This document shows positions 9,483-18,313 of a DNA stretch of 64,000 nucleotides, in pieces. This stretch comes from Chryseobacterium sp. G0186 (GTDB taxonomy: Bacteria; Bacteroidota; Bacteroidia; Flavobacteriales; Weeksellaceae). The first letter of the stretch is position 1; each line of letters starts with the position of its first letter. The DNA lies in NCBI RefSeq assembly GCF_003815675.1, contig NZ_CP033918.1:1860001-1924000 (forward strand), written 5' to 3'. The translations under genes and the position numbers were made by a program. Under the pieces are notes generated by a model. It was not told the DNA's origin. It searched no databases and worked only from the letters and a program-made list of their open reading frames with translations.

Positions 9483-11987
9483 TTATTTATAATTTTCAAT
9501 TGCTTTATTCAAAGCATCGATCTGTTTGTTAATACTTGCTGCACTCTGGGGATTTTGCTTCAGCAGCTCCATCTTTTTACTTAAACCATCCTTCAGCATT
9601 TGAAGCATCATCATTTTAGCCTGTGGATTTGTCATCTGATTTTTGGCGTATCCTGCTATTTTAGTAATATTTTCAGTTGCCTTTAAGTTATCTGAAGTCA
9701 TGATCCAGTTGAACCCATCTTCTGCCGCCTTACCTAATTCCGGGTCTTGGAACTTAATGAAAGGATAAAATACTGCTATTCGGGCAATATTCGGCATTTG
9801 GGAAGTTACCTTATTCTTAACAATTATTGGAAGCATTTGTGCTTGTAGCTGCTCGGAAGCTCCTTCAAGATCTATTTTGTCTGCAAAACTATTTGCCTTT
9901 GACGGATCTACGGTAAGAAGAGCCCCCAGGGAGTTCCCTTTTATAGCATTTGAAACAGCATTCATTCCTTTTTCAAAGACCGGAAGATATTTTTTATCTT
10001 TTGTTTTTGCCAGGGCCGCAATAGCAGCAGCCTGCGTTAATGTCTTAGGGTCATTGGATGCTATTTTTTCAACCTCCGAACCAAAAGCCTTCATCTGCTC
10101 AGGATTTGAAAGATCCATTAATTCCAGAGCCTTAATTCTTATTCTAAAGAATGGGTCTTTCAGTGCTGCAGCCAATAGTTTTATCGCTGCAGGACTTTTT
10201 AGCTGATCTTTTACTCCTGCTAAAGCCTGATATCTGCTTTTAAACTCCTTGGAGTTGGAAAACTGCATCAGGTTCTGCACCGCAGTTTTCGTCTCTGTAA
10301 TATCTGCCAACAGAACTCCATCAGCATTGATATTTACCATATCCGGAGTTTTGAAGACATCAAAATTGAACGTGTTCTTCGACTCTGCATTTACCCAAAC
10401 GTTATATCTCTTTGGGTTTCCATTGTCATACACATCAATGGCCAAAGGAAATTCAAAAAGAGGCTCCTGAGTCTGATTAATCGTAACTGACACCTGTTTT
10501 TTTACAGGTTCAAAAGTAAATGAATAGTTGATCTTCGGATGACCGTTTGAAAAATACCATTGGTTAAAGAACCAGTTTAGGTCTTTTCCTGATACTTTTT
10601 CAAAGGAAAGTCTCAATTGATGAGCTTCTGCATTCTGATATTCATAGGTTTTCAGATAATCAGTCATTCCGGCAAAGAAAGCATCATCGCCAAGATAGTT
10701 TCTTAGCATATTAAGGATTCCGCCTCCTTTCTGATAAGTTACCAAATCGAAAACATCTTCACGCGATTCATAGTTGAATCTTACCAGGTCTTTATTAAAA
10801 TCACCCGGATTATGGATATATCTGTTCACATCGGTCATCATGTGATAATCAGCCTGATCTTTTCCGTATTTGTATTCGTTCCAAAGATATTCTGAATAGT
10901 TGGCAAACGATTCGTTAACGGTAAGATTACTCCAGCTTTCTGCAGTAACCAGATCTCCAAACCAGTGGTGGAATAATTCATGGGCAATGGTATCTTCCCA
11001 GGTATTTTCATCAATCAATTGTCCCGGTTTTTGAAGAATATCACTTCCATGAAGAGTTGCTGTGGTATTTTCCATGGCACCACTCACATAATTTCTCCCT
11101 GAAATCTGTGCATATTTTGCCCAAGGATAATCATAGTTTAACCTTTTTGAGAAAAACTCAATCATTTCCGGGGTATTTCCGTAGATCTGCTTGGCATAAG
11201 GTTCGTATTCCTTTTCAATATAGTAATCAACCGGAATATTTCTCCATTTGTCTTTTACAATAGCATATTCACCTACTCCCATAAAGAAAAGATAGGTAGA
11301 GTGTCTTTTATCCATCACCCAATGGTCCGTTCTAAGTCCGTTGGATTCTTTCTGAGAATCTTTCAACACTCCGTTGGAAAGGGTTACATATTTATCAGGA
11401 ACCGTCATGTAGATTTCCTGTGTAGTTTTTTGGTTTGATTTATCTATTGTTGGGAACCATGCTGAAGAAGATTCTGTTTCTCCCTGAGTCCAGATCTGTG
11501 TAGGCATATCCGGCTCTGTGCCCTGTGCATTAATGAAATAAAGTCCTTTGGCATCATTAATAGCCATGCTTCCCTGTTGCTTCACTTCGTTTGGACGGGA
11601 TGTATATTTGATGTAAACAGTATAGTCCTGATTTTTCTGATAGGTTTTATCCAGACTTATCTTTAGAATATCATCTTTATATTCATATTTTAAAGGAGAT
11701 TTTTTACCATTATTATCAAGGGCAACTTCATGAATCAACATTCCTTTGGCATCAAGTATCAGTTCGTTGGTAGCATAGAAATAAGGTGAAGCAGTAAGCC
11801 ATTCTTCCCCATTCATCTGTTCTTTCTGATAATCAAAGTTTACTTTCAGCTTGGTATGCTTAAGTTCCGTTACCTTGGTATGGGTAGCTCTGTATACTTT
11901 CTCCCTGCCTGAAGTTTCGGTCTGTGCTGATACATTTGCGGAAAATAAAATCCCAAGTATAGCAATTGATAAAATGGCCTTTCTCAT
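9483..11987 (-). CDS. M1-family (aminopeptidase N-like) zinc metallopeptidase, exported
   Basis: The 834-residue protein begins with a signal peptide (cleavage near VSAQ, residue 22). It carries the M1 exopeptidase motif GAMEN at 303-307, the zinc site HELFH at 336-340 and the third zinc ligand Glu359 in NESFANY. The catalytic part is followed by a HEAT-like helical C-terminus (about 570-834). The family removes N-terminal amino acids from peptides; export suggests periplasmic or surface peptide breakdown. It lies 25 bp downstream of a 72-codon gene and is closed by two tandem terminators. The substrate range cannot be inferred. Confidence 0.93.
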   Translation of the reverse strand: MRKAILSIAILGILFSANVSAQTETSGREKVYRATHTKVTELKHTKLKVNFDYQKEQMNGEEWLTASPYFYATNELILDAKGMLIHEVALDNNGKKSPLKYEYKDDILKISLDKTYQKNQDYTVYIKYTSRPNEVKQQGSMAINDAKGLYFINAQGTEPDMPTQIWTQGETESSSAWFPTIDKSNQKTTQEIYMTVPDKYVTLSNGVLKDSQKESNGLRTDHWVMDKRHSTYLFFMGVGEYAIVKDKWRNIPVDYYIEKEYEPYAKQIYGNTPEMIEFFSKRLNYDYPWAKYAQISGRNYVSGAMENTTATLHGSDILQKPGQLIDENTWEDTIAHELFHHWFGDLVTAESWSNLTVNESFANYSEYLWNEYKYGKDQADYHMMTDVNRYIHNPGDFNKDLVRFNYESREDVFDLVTYQKGGGILNMLRNYLGDDAFFAGMTDYLKTYEYQNAEAHQLRLSFEKVSGKDLNWFFNQWYFSNGHPKINYSFTFEPVKKQVSVTINQTQEPLFEFPLAIDVYDNGNPKRYNVWVNAESKNTFNFDVFKTPDMVNINADGVLLADITETKTAVQNLMQFSNSKEFKSRYQALAGVKDQLKSPAAIKLLAAALKDPFFRIRIKALELMDLSNPEQMKAFGSEVEKIASNDPKTLTQAAAIAALAKTKDKKYLPVFEKGMNAVSNAIKGNSLGALLTVDPSKANSFADKIDLEGASEQLQAQMLPIIVKNKVTSQMPNIARIAVFYPFIKFQDPELGKAAEDGFNWIMTSDNLKATENITKIAGYAKNQMTNPQAKMMMLQMLKDGLSKKMELLKQNPQSAASINKQIDALNKAIENYK

Positions 11988-12012
11988 CTGTCTACTTTAT
12001 TATTGTTTAGAA

Positions 12013-12231
12013 TTATTTTTTTATTAATATGTCAAAAATATCATTGACTAAATTTTCGTAATCCCCTGTTTTCAACTGTTCCTTTGTTTTGGCAAAGGCT
12101 TTTTTCAGTTCACTTTCCGGGTTTTCATCATCTACAACCTCTGCTGAAGTCACTCCCTTCAATTGAAGTATTACATTCTTAAGCATTTGAGGATCTATGT
12201 TCTCTTCAATATTTATTTTTAAATACTTCAT
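12013..12231 (-). CDS. Small hypothetical protein (72 aa)
   Basis: This short acidic protein has no signal peptide. It starts with a beta strand (MKYLKINIEENI), then a helix, then LKGVTSAEVVDD, which resembles the second strand of small ferredoxin-like or antitoxin-like folds, and ends in two charged helices. It sits 25 bp upstream of the aminopeptidase gene in the same direction, so the two may be co-transcribed. No toxin partner is adjacent. The function is unknown. A weak AAAACAC/GTGTTTT inverted repeat at 12296-12333 lies just upstream. Confidence 0.65.
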   Translation of the reverse strand: MKYLKINIEENIDPQMLKNVILQLKGVTSAEVVDDENPESELKKAFAKTKEQLKTGDYENLVNDIFDILIKK

Positions 12232-12346
12232 GATGTATATTTTAAAAGAAATTAACGTCTGTATGGTTCTTCTTCAAATTTAAAACTTATTTTTAGAAAA
12301 AACACCGTTGTTTAGGCATTTTAAGTGTTTTTACGTAAAGTAGAAA

Positions 12347-13786
12347 TTATTTTATCCTACTCATTTTTCCGTTTTGGTAAAGAAATACTATGGTACAGTC
12401 TGGTTTTCTTTCCACATTGTAAACATGAATTTTTTTGGAATCAATACCGTTCATTTCACAAAGCATCGGACTTTCCCAATTGTTATAGAAAATAGGTTCT
12501 CTCAAGGTAAAGTTCGGATTGGTCCTCAACTCATTGAATGTATCATATTTCAGACATACGTCTCCATTCTCAATATGATTTTCTTTAAGGGCAACGTTCA
12601 GCTTACTGAATAATTCATTATTAAATTGGCTTGCATAGATCCAAGAATTTTTCACACTGAGATTGGTCATAAGAAGAAGAAATGCAATGACTGCAAAACA
12701 TGCGCTGATTATTCTGTTTTCTAATTTCAGTTGAATGGATACATATACGATTCCCGAAATCATCAACAAGGTATAGAAAAGCCTTATGGCACCCAGATTT
12801 CGATTATCAAATCCAAAAACAGTAGGAATATAGGAGGAGAAAAGGAAAATACTTAATCCCAACACTATTGAAATCAAGGAAATAATTCCTACGTTTTTAA
12901 AGCTTTGTAATGTATTTTTAAAATCATAATTGGCAAATACCTTATAAACAACTGATGATATTACGAATGATATTATGATTTCCAGAATATGAATATTCCC
13001 CATGTTTTGCAAAGCCCTGTAAATTCCTACAAAAATATCCTTGAAAAATAGTTTTACGGAATAAATAGCCACTTGCACCACTCTTTTAAACTCGAAGATT
13101 TTCCCCACCTCATCTCTTTGATAGGAATTAACAAATATACCGGGCTGAATAACCTTTCTGAAAAGAATGATGATTCCTGAAGTGAGTAGCAGAAATAAAA
13201 TTCTTTTTTTGTTTCCTTTAATAAGGAAAAGGTTCAGGATAATTAAAGGAAGAAAAATCTCGTAGCTCAGTATAGAAGCAATAAAAAACAACGAACTCAA
13301 TATAATTTTTTCGCGAACATAAATGTAATAAATGCTTAACGCAAAGAAGATTGTTGCCAGGTTTGAATTGAGCATAATGGAAGAAAACTGAATACTCGTC
13401 CCAATTAAAGAGCATGAGTATAACAAGGTAAGCAAGCTAGCCAGTTCCTTGGACAGGATCTTTTCCGCAACCCAATAAATTGTAATGAGTGAAAGTGGAA
13501 AAAACAGGACTCCAAGAAGATAAATATACTCATTGGACCTCGAAAAAAAGATTAACGTTCCTGTAATCCAACCGGAAACAGGCCTTGCTGCCATCGTTGT
13601 AGAATCCAGAAAGGAATATATATAACTGAAATATGAAGTGGAAACCTGCTTGGATTCATAAAGTTTACTCAGGTCATCTGAGACAATTATTTTTTCCTTA
13701 AAAACAGACAGGCATATATAAAGGCTATAAACAATTATTAAGATATTCAGAAATACCAGGTAACTATTGCTTAAATTTTTTTTCAT
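12347..13786 (-). CDS. Polytopic membrane protein, possible GT-C type glycosyltransferase
   Basis: The 479-residue protein has roughly ten or eleven hydrophobic helices spread over residues 8-375 and a soluble C-terminal tail of about 100 residues. An early extracytoplasmic loop contains DDLSKLYES and AARPVSGW, in the place where GT-C transferases carry acidic catalytic residues. This layout suggests transfer of sugars from lipid-linked donors, but no signature confirms it. Its start codon overlaps the stop of a possible 31-codon hydrophobic frame (13783-13878) as ATGA, suggesting coupled translation after thyA. Confidence 0.6.
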   Translation of the reverse strand: MKKNLSNSYLVFLNILIIVYSLYICLSVFKEKIIVSDDLSKLYESKQVSTSYFSYIYSFLDSTTMAARPVSGWITGTLIFFSRSNEYIYLLGVLFFPLSLITIYWVAEKILSKELASLLTLLYSCSLIGTSIQFSSIMLNSNLATIFFALSIYYIYVREKIILSSLFFIASILSYEIFLPLIILNLFLIKGNKKRILFLLLTSGIIILFRKVIQPGIFVNSYQRDEVGKIFEFKRVVQVAIYSVKLFFKDIFVGIYRALQNMGNIHILEIIISFVISSVVYKVFANYDFKNTLQSFKNVGIISLISIVLGLSIFLFSSYIPTVFGFDNRNLGAIRLFYTLLMISGIVYVSIQLKLENRIISACFAVIAFLLLMTNLSVKNSWIYASQFNNELFSKLNVALKENHIENGDVCLKYDTFNELRTNPNFTLREPIFYNNWESPMLCEMNGIDSKKIHVYNVERKPDCTIVFLYQNGKMSRIK

Positions 13787-13878
13787 ATTATTTTTTCAAA
13801 ATGTGTGGCGATCATTGCAACGATCACAAACATCAAAAATAACAGAATTATAGCAATTACAAAAGGGTCTTGAAATAT
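13783..13878 (-). CDS. Possible tiny single-span membrane protein (start codon unclear)
   Basis: Between thyA and the membrane-protein gene an open frame of up to 31 codons encodes QDPFVIAIILLF, a long hydrophobic run, then IATHFEKII. Its TGA overlaps the ATG of the next gene (ATGA), the typical sign of translational coupling. No ATG or GTG lies at the expected start; ATA or ATT would have to serve, or the frame begins at an internal ATG and is only 16 codons long. It may be a real small membrane protein or a decayed one. Confidence 0.35.
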   Translation of the reverse strand: MFQDPFVIAIILLFLMFVIVAMIATHFEKII

Positions 13879-13889
13879 CCGTTAGAAAA

Positions 13890-14684
13890 TTAGATTGCTA
13901 CGGGAGCTTTAATCCCCGGATGCGGGTCATAATTTTCTAAAGTAAAGTCTTCAAAATTGAAATCAAAAATATCCTTAACTTCAGGGTTTAACTTCATCGT
14001 CGGAAGGGGTCTGGTTTCTCTTGAAAGTTGTCTGTTTACCTGCTCAAAATGGTTGTTATAGATATGAACATCTCCAAAACTATGAACATAATCTCCTACC
14101 TCCAGGTCACAAACCTGCGCTACCATCATCAATAAGAGTGCATAGCTTGCAATATTAAAAGGAACGCCAAGAAAAACGTCTGCACTTCTCTGATACAATT
14201 GAAGCGATAGTTTACCGTCTGCAACATAAAACTGGAATAATGCATGACAAGGTGCCAATGCCATATTAGGAATTTCGGCAACATTCCATGCAGAGACAAT
14301 CAGCCTTCGGGAATCCGGATTTTTTTTAATTTGATCGATAACTTCTGTAATCTGATCTACCACTTTTCCGTCTGCTCCGTTCCAGCTTCTCCATTGGGCT
14401 CCGTAAACAGGTCCCAGATCACCATTTTCATCTGCCCATTCATCCCAGATACTCACTCCGTTATCTTTAAGATATTTGATGTTGGTCTCTCCTTTCAAAA
14501 ACCATAATAATTCGTAAATGATGGATTTCAAATGCACCTTTTTGGTTGTCACCAAGGGAAAGCCTTTTGACAAATCATATCTCAACTGATATCCGAAAAC
14601 ACTTCTCGTTCCAGTGCCAGTTCTATCGGTTTTATCAGTTCCGTTGTCTAAAATATGTTGTAAAAGATCCAGGTAATTTTGCAT
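13890..14684 (-). CDS. thyA: Thymidylate synthase
   Basis: ThyA methylates dUMP to dTMP using methylene-tetrahydrofolate. The start at 14684 gives 264 residues, the same as E. coli ThyA; a longer frame from 14738 would begin inside the terminator hairpin of the upstream gene and was rejected. The nucleophile Cys146 lies in [11 protein letters not shown], followed by [20 protein letters not shown]. The folate and dUMP sites ([20 protein letters not shown]) and the C-terminal APVAI are intact. No dihydrofolate reductase gene is next to it. The downstream genes follow closely on the same strand. Confidence 0.97.
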   Translation of the reverse strand: MQNYLDLLQHILDNGTDKTDRTGTGTRSVFGYQLRYDLSKGFPLVTTKKVHLKSIIYELLWFLKGETNIKYLKDNGVSIWDEWADENGDLGPVYGAQWRSWNGADGKVVDQITEVIDQIKKNPDSRRLIVSAWNVAEIPNMALAPCHALFQFYVADGKLSLQLYQRSADVFLGVPFNIASYALLLMMVAQVCDLEVGDYVHSFGDVHIYNNHFEQVNRQLSRETRPLPTMKLNPEVKDIFDFNFEDFTLENYDPHPGIKAPVAI

Positions 14685-14730
14685 TTTGAAAGGAATTTTA
14701 TGGTTCAAATTTACTAAAAAAGCATCAAAA

Positions 14731-14756
14731 AAAGGCATTCATTTTACGAATGCCCC
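14731..14756 (-). terminator. Terminator of the 24-residue-repeat protein gene
   Basis: GGCATTC/GAATGCC stem with a 7-nt loop; on the minus strand it is followed by a T run. It lies about 75 bp past the stop at 14830 and 46 bp before the thyA start. Confidence 0.75.
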
Positions 14757-14829
14757 TTATTGTTTTTTTAAATATTTGTGTATCTGATATCTACAAAAAA
14801 ATAGATTTAATCATGACCATACTGGAGAA

Positions 14830-15480
14830 CTACAATACGGAAACACTAATTTTTTCGCTATTCCCGTTGATTGATTTCAATAACCCATATTTGTTTTTAT
14901 CCATAAATTTATCATCGGAATACTCAAGGCTTACAGGTCCAAACCTGATGAGCTTTTGAAATTTGCTTTGGTCAATAATATCCTTGGTTCCGTAATCAAT
15001 AGAAATATCACCTATGGATTTCAGCTTTCCCATTCTGCTGTTATCGATGACATCATCCGGCCAATATTCTATACTAAGGTTTCCTATTTTCTTTACTTTA
15101 CCTGCTTTTTCTCTGGTAAAAGCAGTATCATCCCAATAGTCTACAGAAATATTTCCTAAGCTTTTCACCTTACCATTTTTGGTGCTGTTCCAGCCCAGTT
15201 CATCCCAATAATCTATTTTGACACCGCCAATGCTTTTAAGTTTTCCATATTTAATCTTATCAAAAACTTTGTCATCATAATATTCAACTTTTCCATTGAG
15301 GTCGGGGGCATTGAAATCAGAGATCAGTCCATCGGAATCAAGGGTAATGATAAAATTGTCTACCGTAAGTTTTACGGATTCCAGATCATAAGTTTTTGCT
15401 GAAACAGTGGCGCGAACTTGTGCATTAATCACAAAGCTGCTCAGAACAAAAACAAGGAGAAATACATTTTTAAATTTCAT
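14830..15480 (-). CDS. Exported protein built of exact 24-residue repeats
   Basis: From the ATG at 15480 the protein has 216 residues, a signal peptide (cleavage after VINAQ, about residue 21) and then a series of units of exactly 24 residues starting at positions 79, 103, 127, 151 and 175, with partial units before (55) and after (199). The unit pattern is G-K-[LV]-K-[SK]-[IL]-G-x-[IV]-x-[IV]-[DE]-Y-[W] plus a DD-rich, basic tail. Such beta-rich repeats suggest a solenoid or stacked sheet on the cell surface or in the periplasm. I know no function for it. A longer frame from 15561 overlaps the upstream gene and lacks a signal peptide at its start. Confidence 0.8.
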   Translation of the reverse strand: MKFKNVFLLVFVLSSFVINAQVRATVSAKTYDLESVKLTVDNFIITLDSDGLISDFNAPDLNGKVEYYDDKVFDKIKYGKLKSIGGVKIDYWDELGWNSTKNGKVKSLGNISVDYWDDTAFTREKAGKVKKIGNLSIEYWPDDVIDNSRMGKLKSIGDISIDYGTKDIIDQSKFQKLIRFGPVSLEYSDDKFMDKNKYGLLKSINGNSEKISVSVL

Positions 15481-15493
15481 AATAAAGGTTGAT

Positions 15494-15934
15494 TTACCAG
15501 ATATTTTCAATATTCTGATTGATATTGTTAATGGTAAATGCTTCTCCCATTTTCTTGCCAAACATCGCTTTTACTAGTGGTGATTCTGCTGAGACTGTCA
15601 TAATTTTCTGATTTTCAAAAATAATTTCACCTATTGAAGCTGAAACATAAAATAATCCTTTATTGGTTTTCACTAAGGCTCCGTTCTGAACTTTTTCAGA
15701 AGGGTCTGATGTTATTTTTTGTAAAACAGCCTGTTGGTTCAACACCTCATTAAGCTGTCTTTGCAGATTATTGATTTCCTGCTGAAGCATTTCTCTACCC
15801 GTTTCGTACTTATCTCCCATTGAACTTTTTGTATCATTACTGGAGGCTCTTGTTTCGGAAATCAGGTTTTCAAAATATTGGATTTTTTCTGCTAGTTTAG
15901 CTTTGATGATGTTTATTATTTCCTGTTTGTTCAT
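15494..15934 (-). CDS. GreA/GreB-like coiled-coil protein
   Basis: The 146-residue protein has an N-terminal antiparallel coiled coil (about residues 1-70, with SSMGDKYETGREM near the tip) and a small beta domain ending in the GreA-like stretch SPLVKAMFGKKMGEAF. Full GreA/GreB elongation factors have about 158 residues and rescue stalled RNA polymerase through acidic residues at the coiled-coil tip. Here the acidic tip is only partly kept, so activity is uncertain. Relatives in Flavobacteriia are often carried under the misleading name 3-oxoacyl-ACP synthase. The signal-peptide protein 14830-15480 follows 13 bp downstream. Confidence 0.6.
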   Translation of the reverse strand: MNKQEIINIIKAKLAEKIQYFENLISETRASSNDTKSSMGDKYETGREMLQQEINNLQRQLNEVLNQQAVLQKITSDPSEKVQNGALVKTNKGLFYVSASIGEIIFENQKIMTVSAESPLVKAMFGKKMGEAFTINNINQNIENIW

Positions 15935-15963
15935 CTTGGAAGTTGATTTATTGTGATGTAACT

Positions 15964-16016
15964 ACCCTGTCAAAATCATAGACTTCGATACCCCTCCGGT
16001 GGAGGGGAATTGGGTA
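15964..16016. repeat. Palindromic dispersed-type repeat
   Basis: A CCCCTCCGGTGGAGGGG palindrome (15991-16007) is flanked by CCCTGTCAAAATCATAGACT on the left and AATTGGGTATC on the right. It is GC-rich in an AT-rich gap and resembles the CCCCTCC...GGAGGGG elements scattered in Chryseobacterium genomes. Only one copy is present here. Confidence 0.45.
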
Positions 16017-16032
16017 TCATTTACAATTAAAA

Positions 16033-16080
16033 TTAAGAGATTACAATTTCAGCCAGAGATTCAATGGCATTAATTTTCAT
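16033..16080 (-). other. Short 15-codon frame overlapping the GH13 stop (possible gene remnant)
   Basis: An ATG overlaps the TGA of the GH13 gene as ATGA and opens a frame MKINAIESLAEIVIS before TAA. Next to it lies the palindromic repeat at 15964-16016. It could be the start of a gene cut short by repeat insertion or deletion, or chance. Confidence 0.2.
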
Positions 16081-17426
16081 TTTTCAAATACGGCATAATC
16101 TGAAACCTTAAAGCTGAAGTCTTTACCATCATCGAAATTTCTTTTTGTTTTTTCGAAAACATTTCTGAAAGTTCCGGATAAATTTCCATCTTCAATGGTA
16201 AAGTTTACGGGTTCCTTGGACATATTGAGTACGACCAGTACTTCATTTTTTCCATTTTTTCTTACATACGCCAAAATCTTGTCATTAGCTGTGGTATTCA
16301 AAAGATAGGTAGTAACGTTTGAATCTCCTCCTCTTAAAGCAGGATTGGAAGATTTTAAATCAAATAAAGTTTTATAAAAATCTGCAACTTGATAGGTGTT
16401 GGTCCATTTGATAACATCTTTCTCAAAGAACTCCAGTCTTTTCATATTGGGAAGTTCCTGTCCGGAATATAACAACGGAACACCATTCCATGTTGCTGAA
16501 AAAACGGCCATTGGCTTGGCAATAACTGCATATTTTTCATATTCCGTTCCGTTCCATGAATTTTCATCGTGATTGGCCGTAAACCAAGCTCTCATAGAGT
16601 TATCGCCAATATTGGAGTACTGTACCAACAGGTCCTTCAGTTCCTGAAGAGGTTCATTTTTTTTGTAATAATCGGCTGATTTGTGCATCCATTTCCAGGA
16701 ATAGCTTGCATCGAATACTTTTCCGTAGTCGGGACTTTCCAGCTCATCAAATTCTCCCAGCCAAAACAGAGGCTTAATCTTTTCCACCTCAGGGCGTGCC
16801 TGTTCCCAGAAATCCACCTCTACCCATGAAGCCAGATCACATCTGAATCCGTCTATATTAGTTTCTCTTACCCAAAATTTCATGGCATTAATCATTGCCT
16901 GGCGCATTGCCGGATTTTTGTAATCCAATTCGATAATATCATCCATCCCTGAAGCAATGTGAAATTTACCGTCTGGATCTTTTAAATAAAATTCAGGATG
17001 TGTTTTTGTCCAGACATGATCCCATCCGGTATGATTGGCAACCCAGTCAATGATCACCTTGAAGCCAAGTCTATGTGCTTCATTCACCATATCCTTAAAA
17101 TCATCCAATGTTCCAAATTCAGGGTTAATGGAAGTATAGTCTGCAGCTGCATAAGGGCTTCCCAGGCTTCCTTTTTTATTTTGCTGGGCAATGGGGGTAA
17201 TGGGCATAAACCAAAGTGTCTTTACCCCCATGGATTTCAGTCGGGGCATCTCTTTGGCAAACGCTTTAAAAGTTCCCTCCTGAGTATATTGTCTTATATT
17301 TACTTCGTAGATATTCGTGGTATGTTTCCATTCTTTTGGCAATTCTGTCATCTTCCCTGTTTTTTTTTGAGTGGTACAGGAAACAATTCCCAGACCAATT
17401 ATAGCTAATAAAATTAATTTCTTCAT
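16077..17426 (-). CDS. Alpha-amylase family (GH13) lipoprotein
   Basis: From the ATG at 17426 the protein has 449 residues with a lipoprotein signal peptide (GIVSC, Cys17). The GH13 barrel is complete: DWVANHTG (region I), DGFRCD with nucleophile Asp197, GEFDE with acid/base Glu225, and TANHDENSW with Asp287, followed by a C-terminal beta domain. The family cuts or transfers alpha-glucosidic bonds; a cell-surface or periplasmic place is expected from the lipobox. No sus genes are adjacent, so its exact substrate is open. A longer start at 17474 would put extra residues before the signal peptide and was rejected. Confidence 0.9.
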   Translation of the reverse strand: MKKLILLAIIGLGIVSCTTQKKTGKMTELPKEWKHTTNIYEVNIRQYTQEGTFKAFAKEMPRLKSMGVKTLWFMPITPIAQQNKKGSLGSPYAAADYTSINPEFGTLDDFKDMVNEAHRLGFKVIIDWVANHTGWDHVWTKTHPEFYLKDPDGKFHIASGMDDIIELDYKNPAMRQAMINAMKFWVRETNIDGFRCDLASWVEVDFWEQARPEVEKIKPLFWLGEFDELESPDYGKVFDASYSWKWMHKSADYYKKNEPLQELKDLLVQYSNIGDNSMRAWFTANHDENSWNGTEYEKYAVIAKPMAVFSATWNGVPLLYSGQELPNMKRLEFFEKDVIKWTNTYQVADFYKTLFDLKSSNPALRGGDSNVTTYLLNTTANDKILAYVRKNGKNEVLVVLNMSKEPVNFTIEDGNLSGTFRNVFEKTKRNFDDGKDFSFKVSDYAVFEK

Positions 17427-17531
17427 TAATCTATTTTTAACAAAAGTAGGGATTTTGGATAGGAAAAAGATCAAGAGATGAAGAAAGTAGAGAGGTGTGA
17501 AAAATAAATTTAATTAAGAAAGCGTGCGAGA

Positions 17532-17563
17532 AAAAGCCCCGAATTAAAAAATCCGGGGCTTTA
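17532..17563 (-). terminator. Terminator of the pRiA4b ORF-3-like gene
   Basis: AAAGCCCCG/CGGGGCTTT stem around an A-rich loop, about 20 bp past the stop at 17583; on the minus strand it is followed by TTCTCG rather than a perfect T run. Confidence 0.7.
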
Positions 17564-17582
17564 TATTTATATTTCTTTATGA

Positions 17583-18179
17583 TTATCTTTCATCATCATT
17601 GTCATCCTCATCATCAAAGACATCATCGTTGTAGTCTTCTTCTTCCTCATCATCGAAGCTGTCATCCTCATCTGAGAAATTTCCTCCTGCTCCAAAATCG
17701 TCCTCAAAGCTAAAATCATCATCCATAAGAGGCATTGCTGATTTCTTTTTAGATCCGCCAGCATTTCCACTCTTGCTAGGGGCTTTCAAAGGAACATTTC
17801 CAAATCTGAAAACAGTAATAGGATAGTTAACTCCTTTTTTCTCGTCAATAATTTCTACCAATTCACAATAAAACTCCCAAAGATCCAGAAGTCCGTACTG
17901 GAACTGTGCTTTGTCTCCTACATTTGCAAAGGCCTCATCAATGTACACATCTGACATAATCTCGCCATCACCATCATCACTCATATCTTCGAGTGGAACA
18001 CTTTTAATAATGGTACCATCACTCTCTAAAAGATTAAAAGCAGAAAGTTCTTCTCCATGAAGATTGAACGCACTTTTAACTCCTAAATGTAAATTCCATA
18101 ATGTTTGTTTTCCCTTAACTTCAATATCACGGAAAATGTCATCTTTCGCATCTAATATTACGCGGATTTTGTAAACCAT
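17583..18179 (-). CDS. Plasmid pRiA4b ORF-3-like protein with acidic tail
   Basis: The first ~135 residues match the pRiA4b ORF-3 family: MVYKIRVILDAKDDIFRDIEV, then LWNLHLGVKSAF and the segment DLWEFYCELVEI. Family members are often found near mobile elements or in chromosomal cores of Bacteroidota; no biochemical role is established. The last ~50 residues are almost purely Asp, Glu and Phe-containing acidic repeats (DDDFSFEDDFGAGG and later DEDD runs), probably disordered. It is a single-gene unit with a clear promoter at 18233-18261 and a terminator at 17532-17563. Confidence 0.75.
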   Translation of the reverse strand: MVYKIRVILDAKDDIFRDIEVKGKQTLWNLHLGVKSAFNLHGEELSAFNLLESDGTIIKSVPLEDMSDDGDGEIMSDVYIDEAFANVGDKAQFQYGLLDLWEFYCELVEIIDEKKGVNYPITVFRFGNVPLKAPSKSGNAGGSKKKSAMPLMDDDFSFEDDFGAGGNFSDEDDSFDDEEEEDYNDDVFDDEDDNDDER

Positions 18180-18232
18180 ATCAGTTTCTTAAATTACTTT
18201 TTTGCCTTTATAATTATGATAAATCTCTAGTG

Positions 18233-18261
18233 CAAATATATAATAAATGACAGGTGACAAA
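18233..18261 (-). promoter_or_regulatory. Putative promoter of the pRiA4b ORF-3-like gene
   Basis: On the minus strand TTTG (18258-18261), 17 nt, then TATATTTG (18233-18240): a full match to the Bacteroidota consensus, 53 nt before the start codon. Confidence 0.55.
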
Positions 18262-18313
18262 AAAATATTTCAGGATTTTTTAAAATATTTTTTTTTCTTA
18301 CATTTTGCCGAAA

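Noticed and set aside
12013..12231. Antitoxin of a toxin-antitoxin pair
   Set aside because: The fold pattern could suggest it, but no toxin gene is adjacent.
14685..14738. Longer thyA start at 14738
   Set aside because: The ATG lies inside the terminator hairpin 14731-14756 of the upstream gene, and the start at 14684 gives the standard 264 residues.
15494..15934. 3-oxoacyl-ACP synthase
   Set aside because: A name often given to this family, but the 146-residue coiled coil has no thiolase fold or catalytic Cys-His-His/Asn set.
17583..17770. Met-rich alternative frame in the acidic tail region
   Set aside because: Produced by GAT/GAA repeats of the pRiA4b ORF-3-like gene in another frame.
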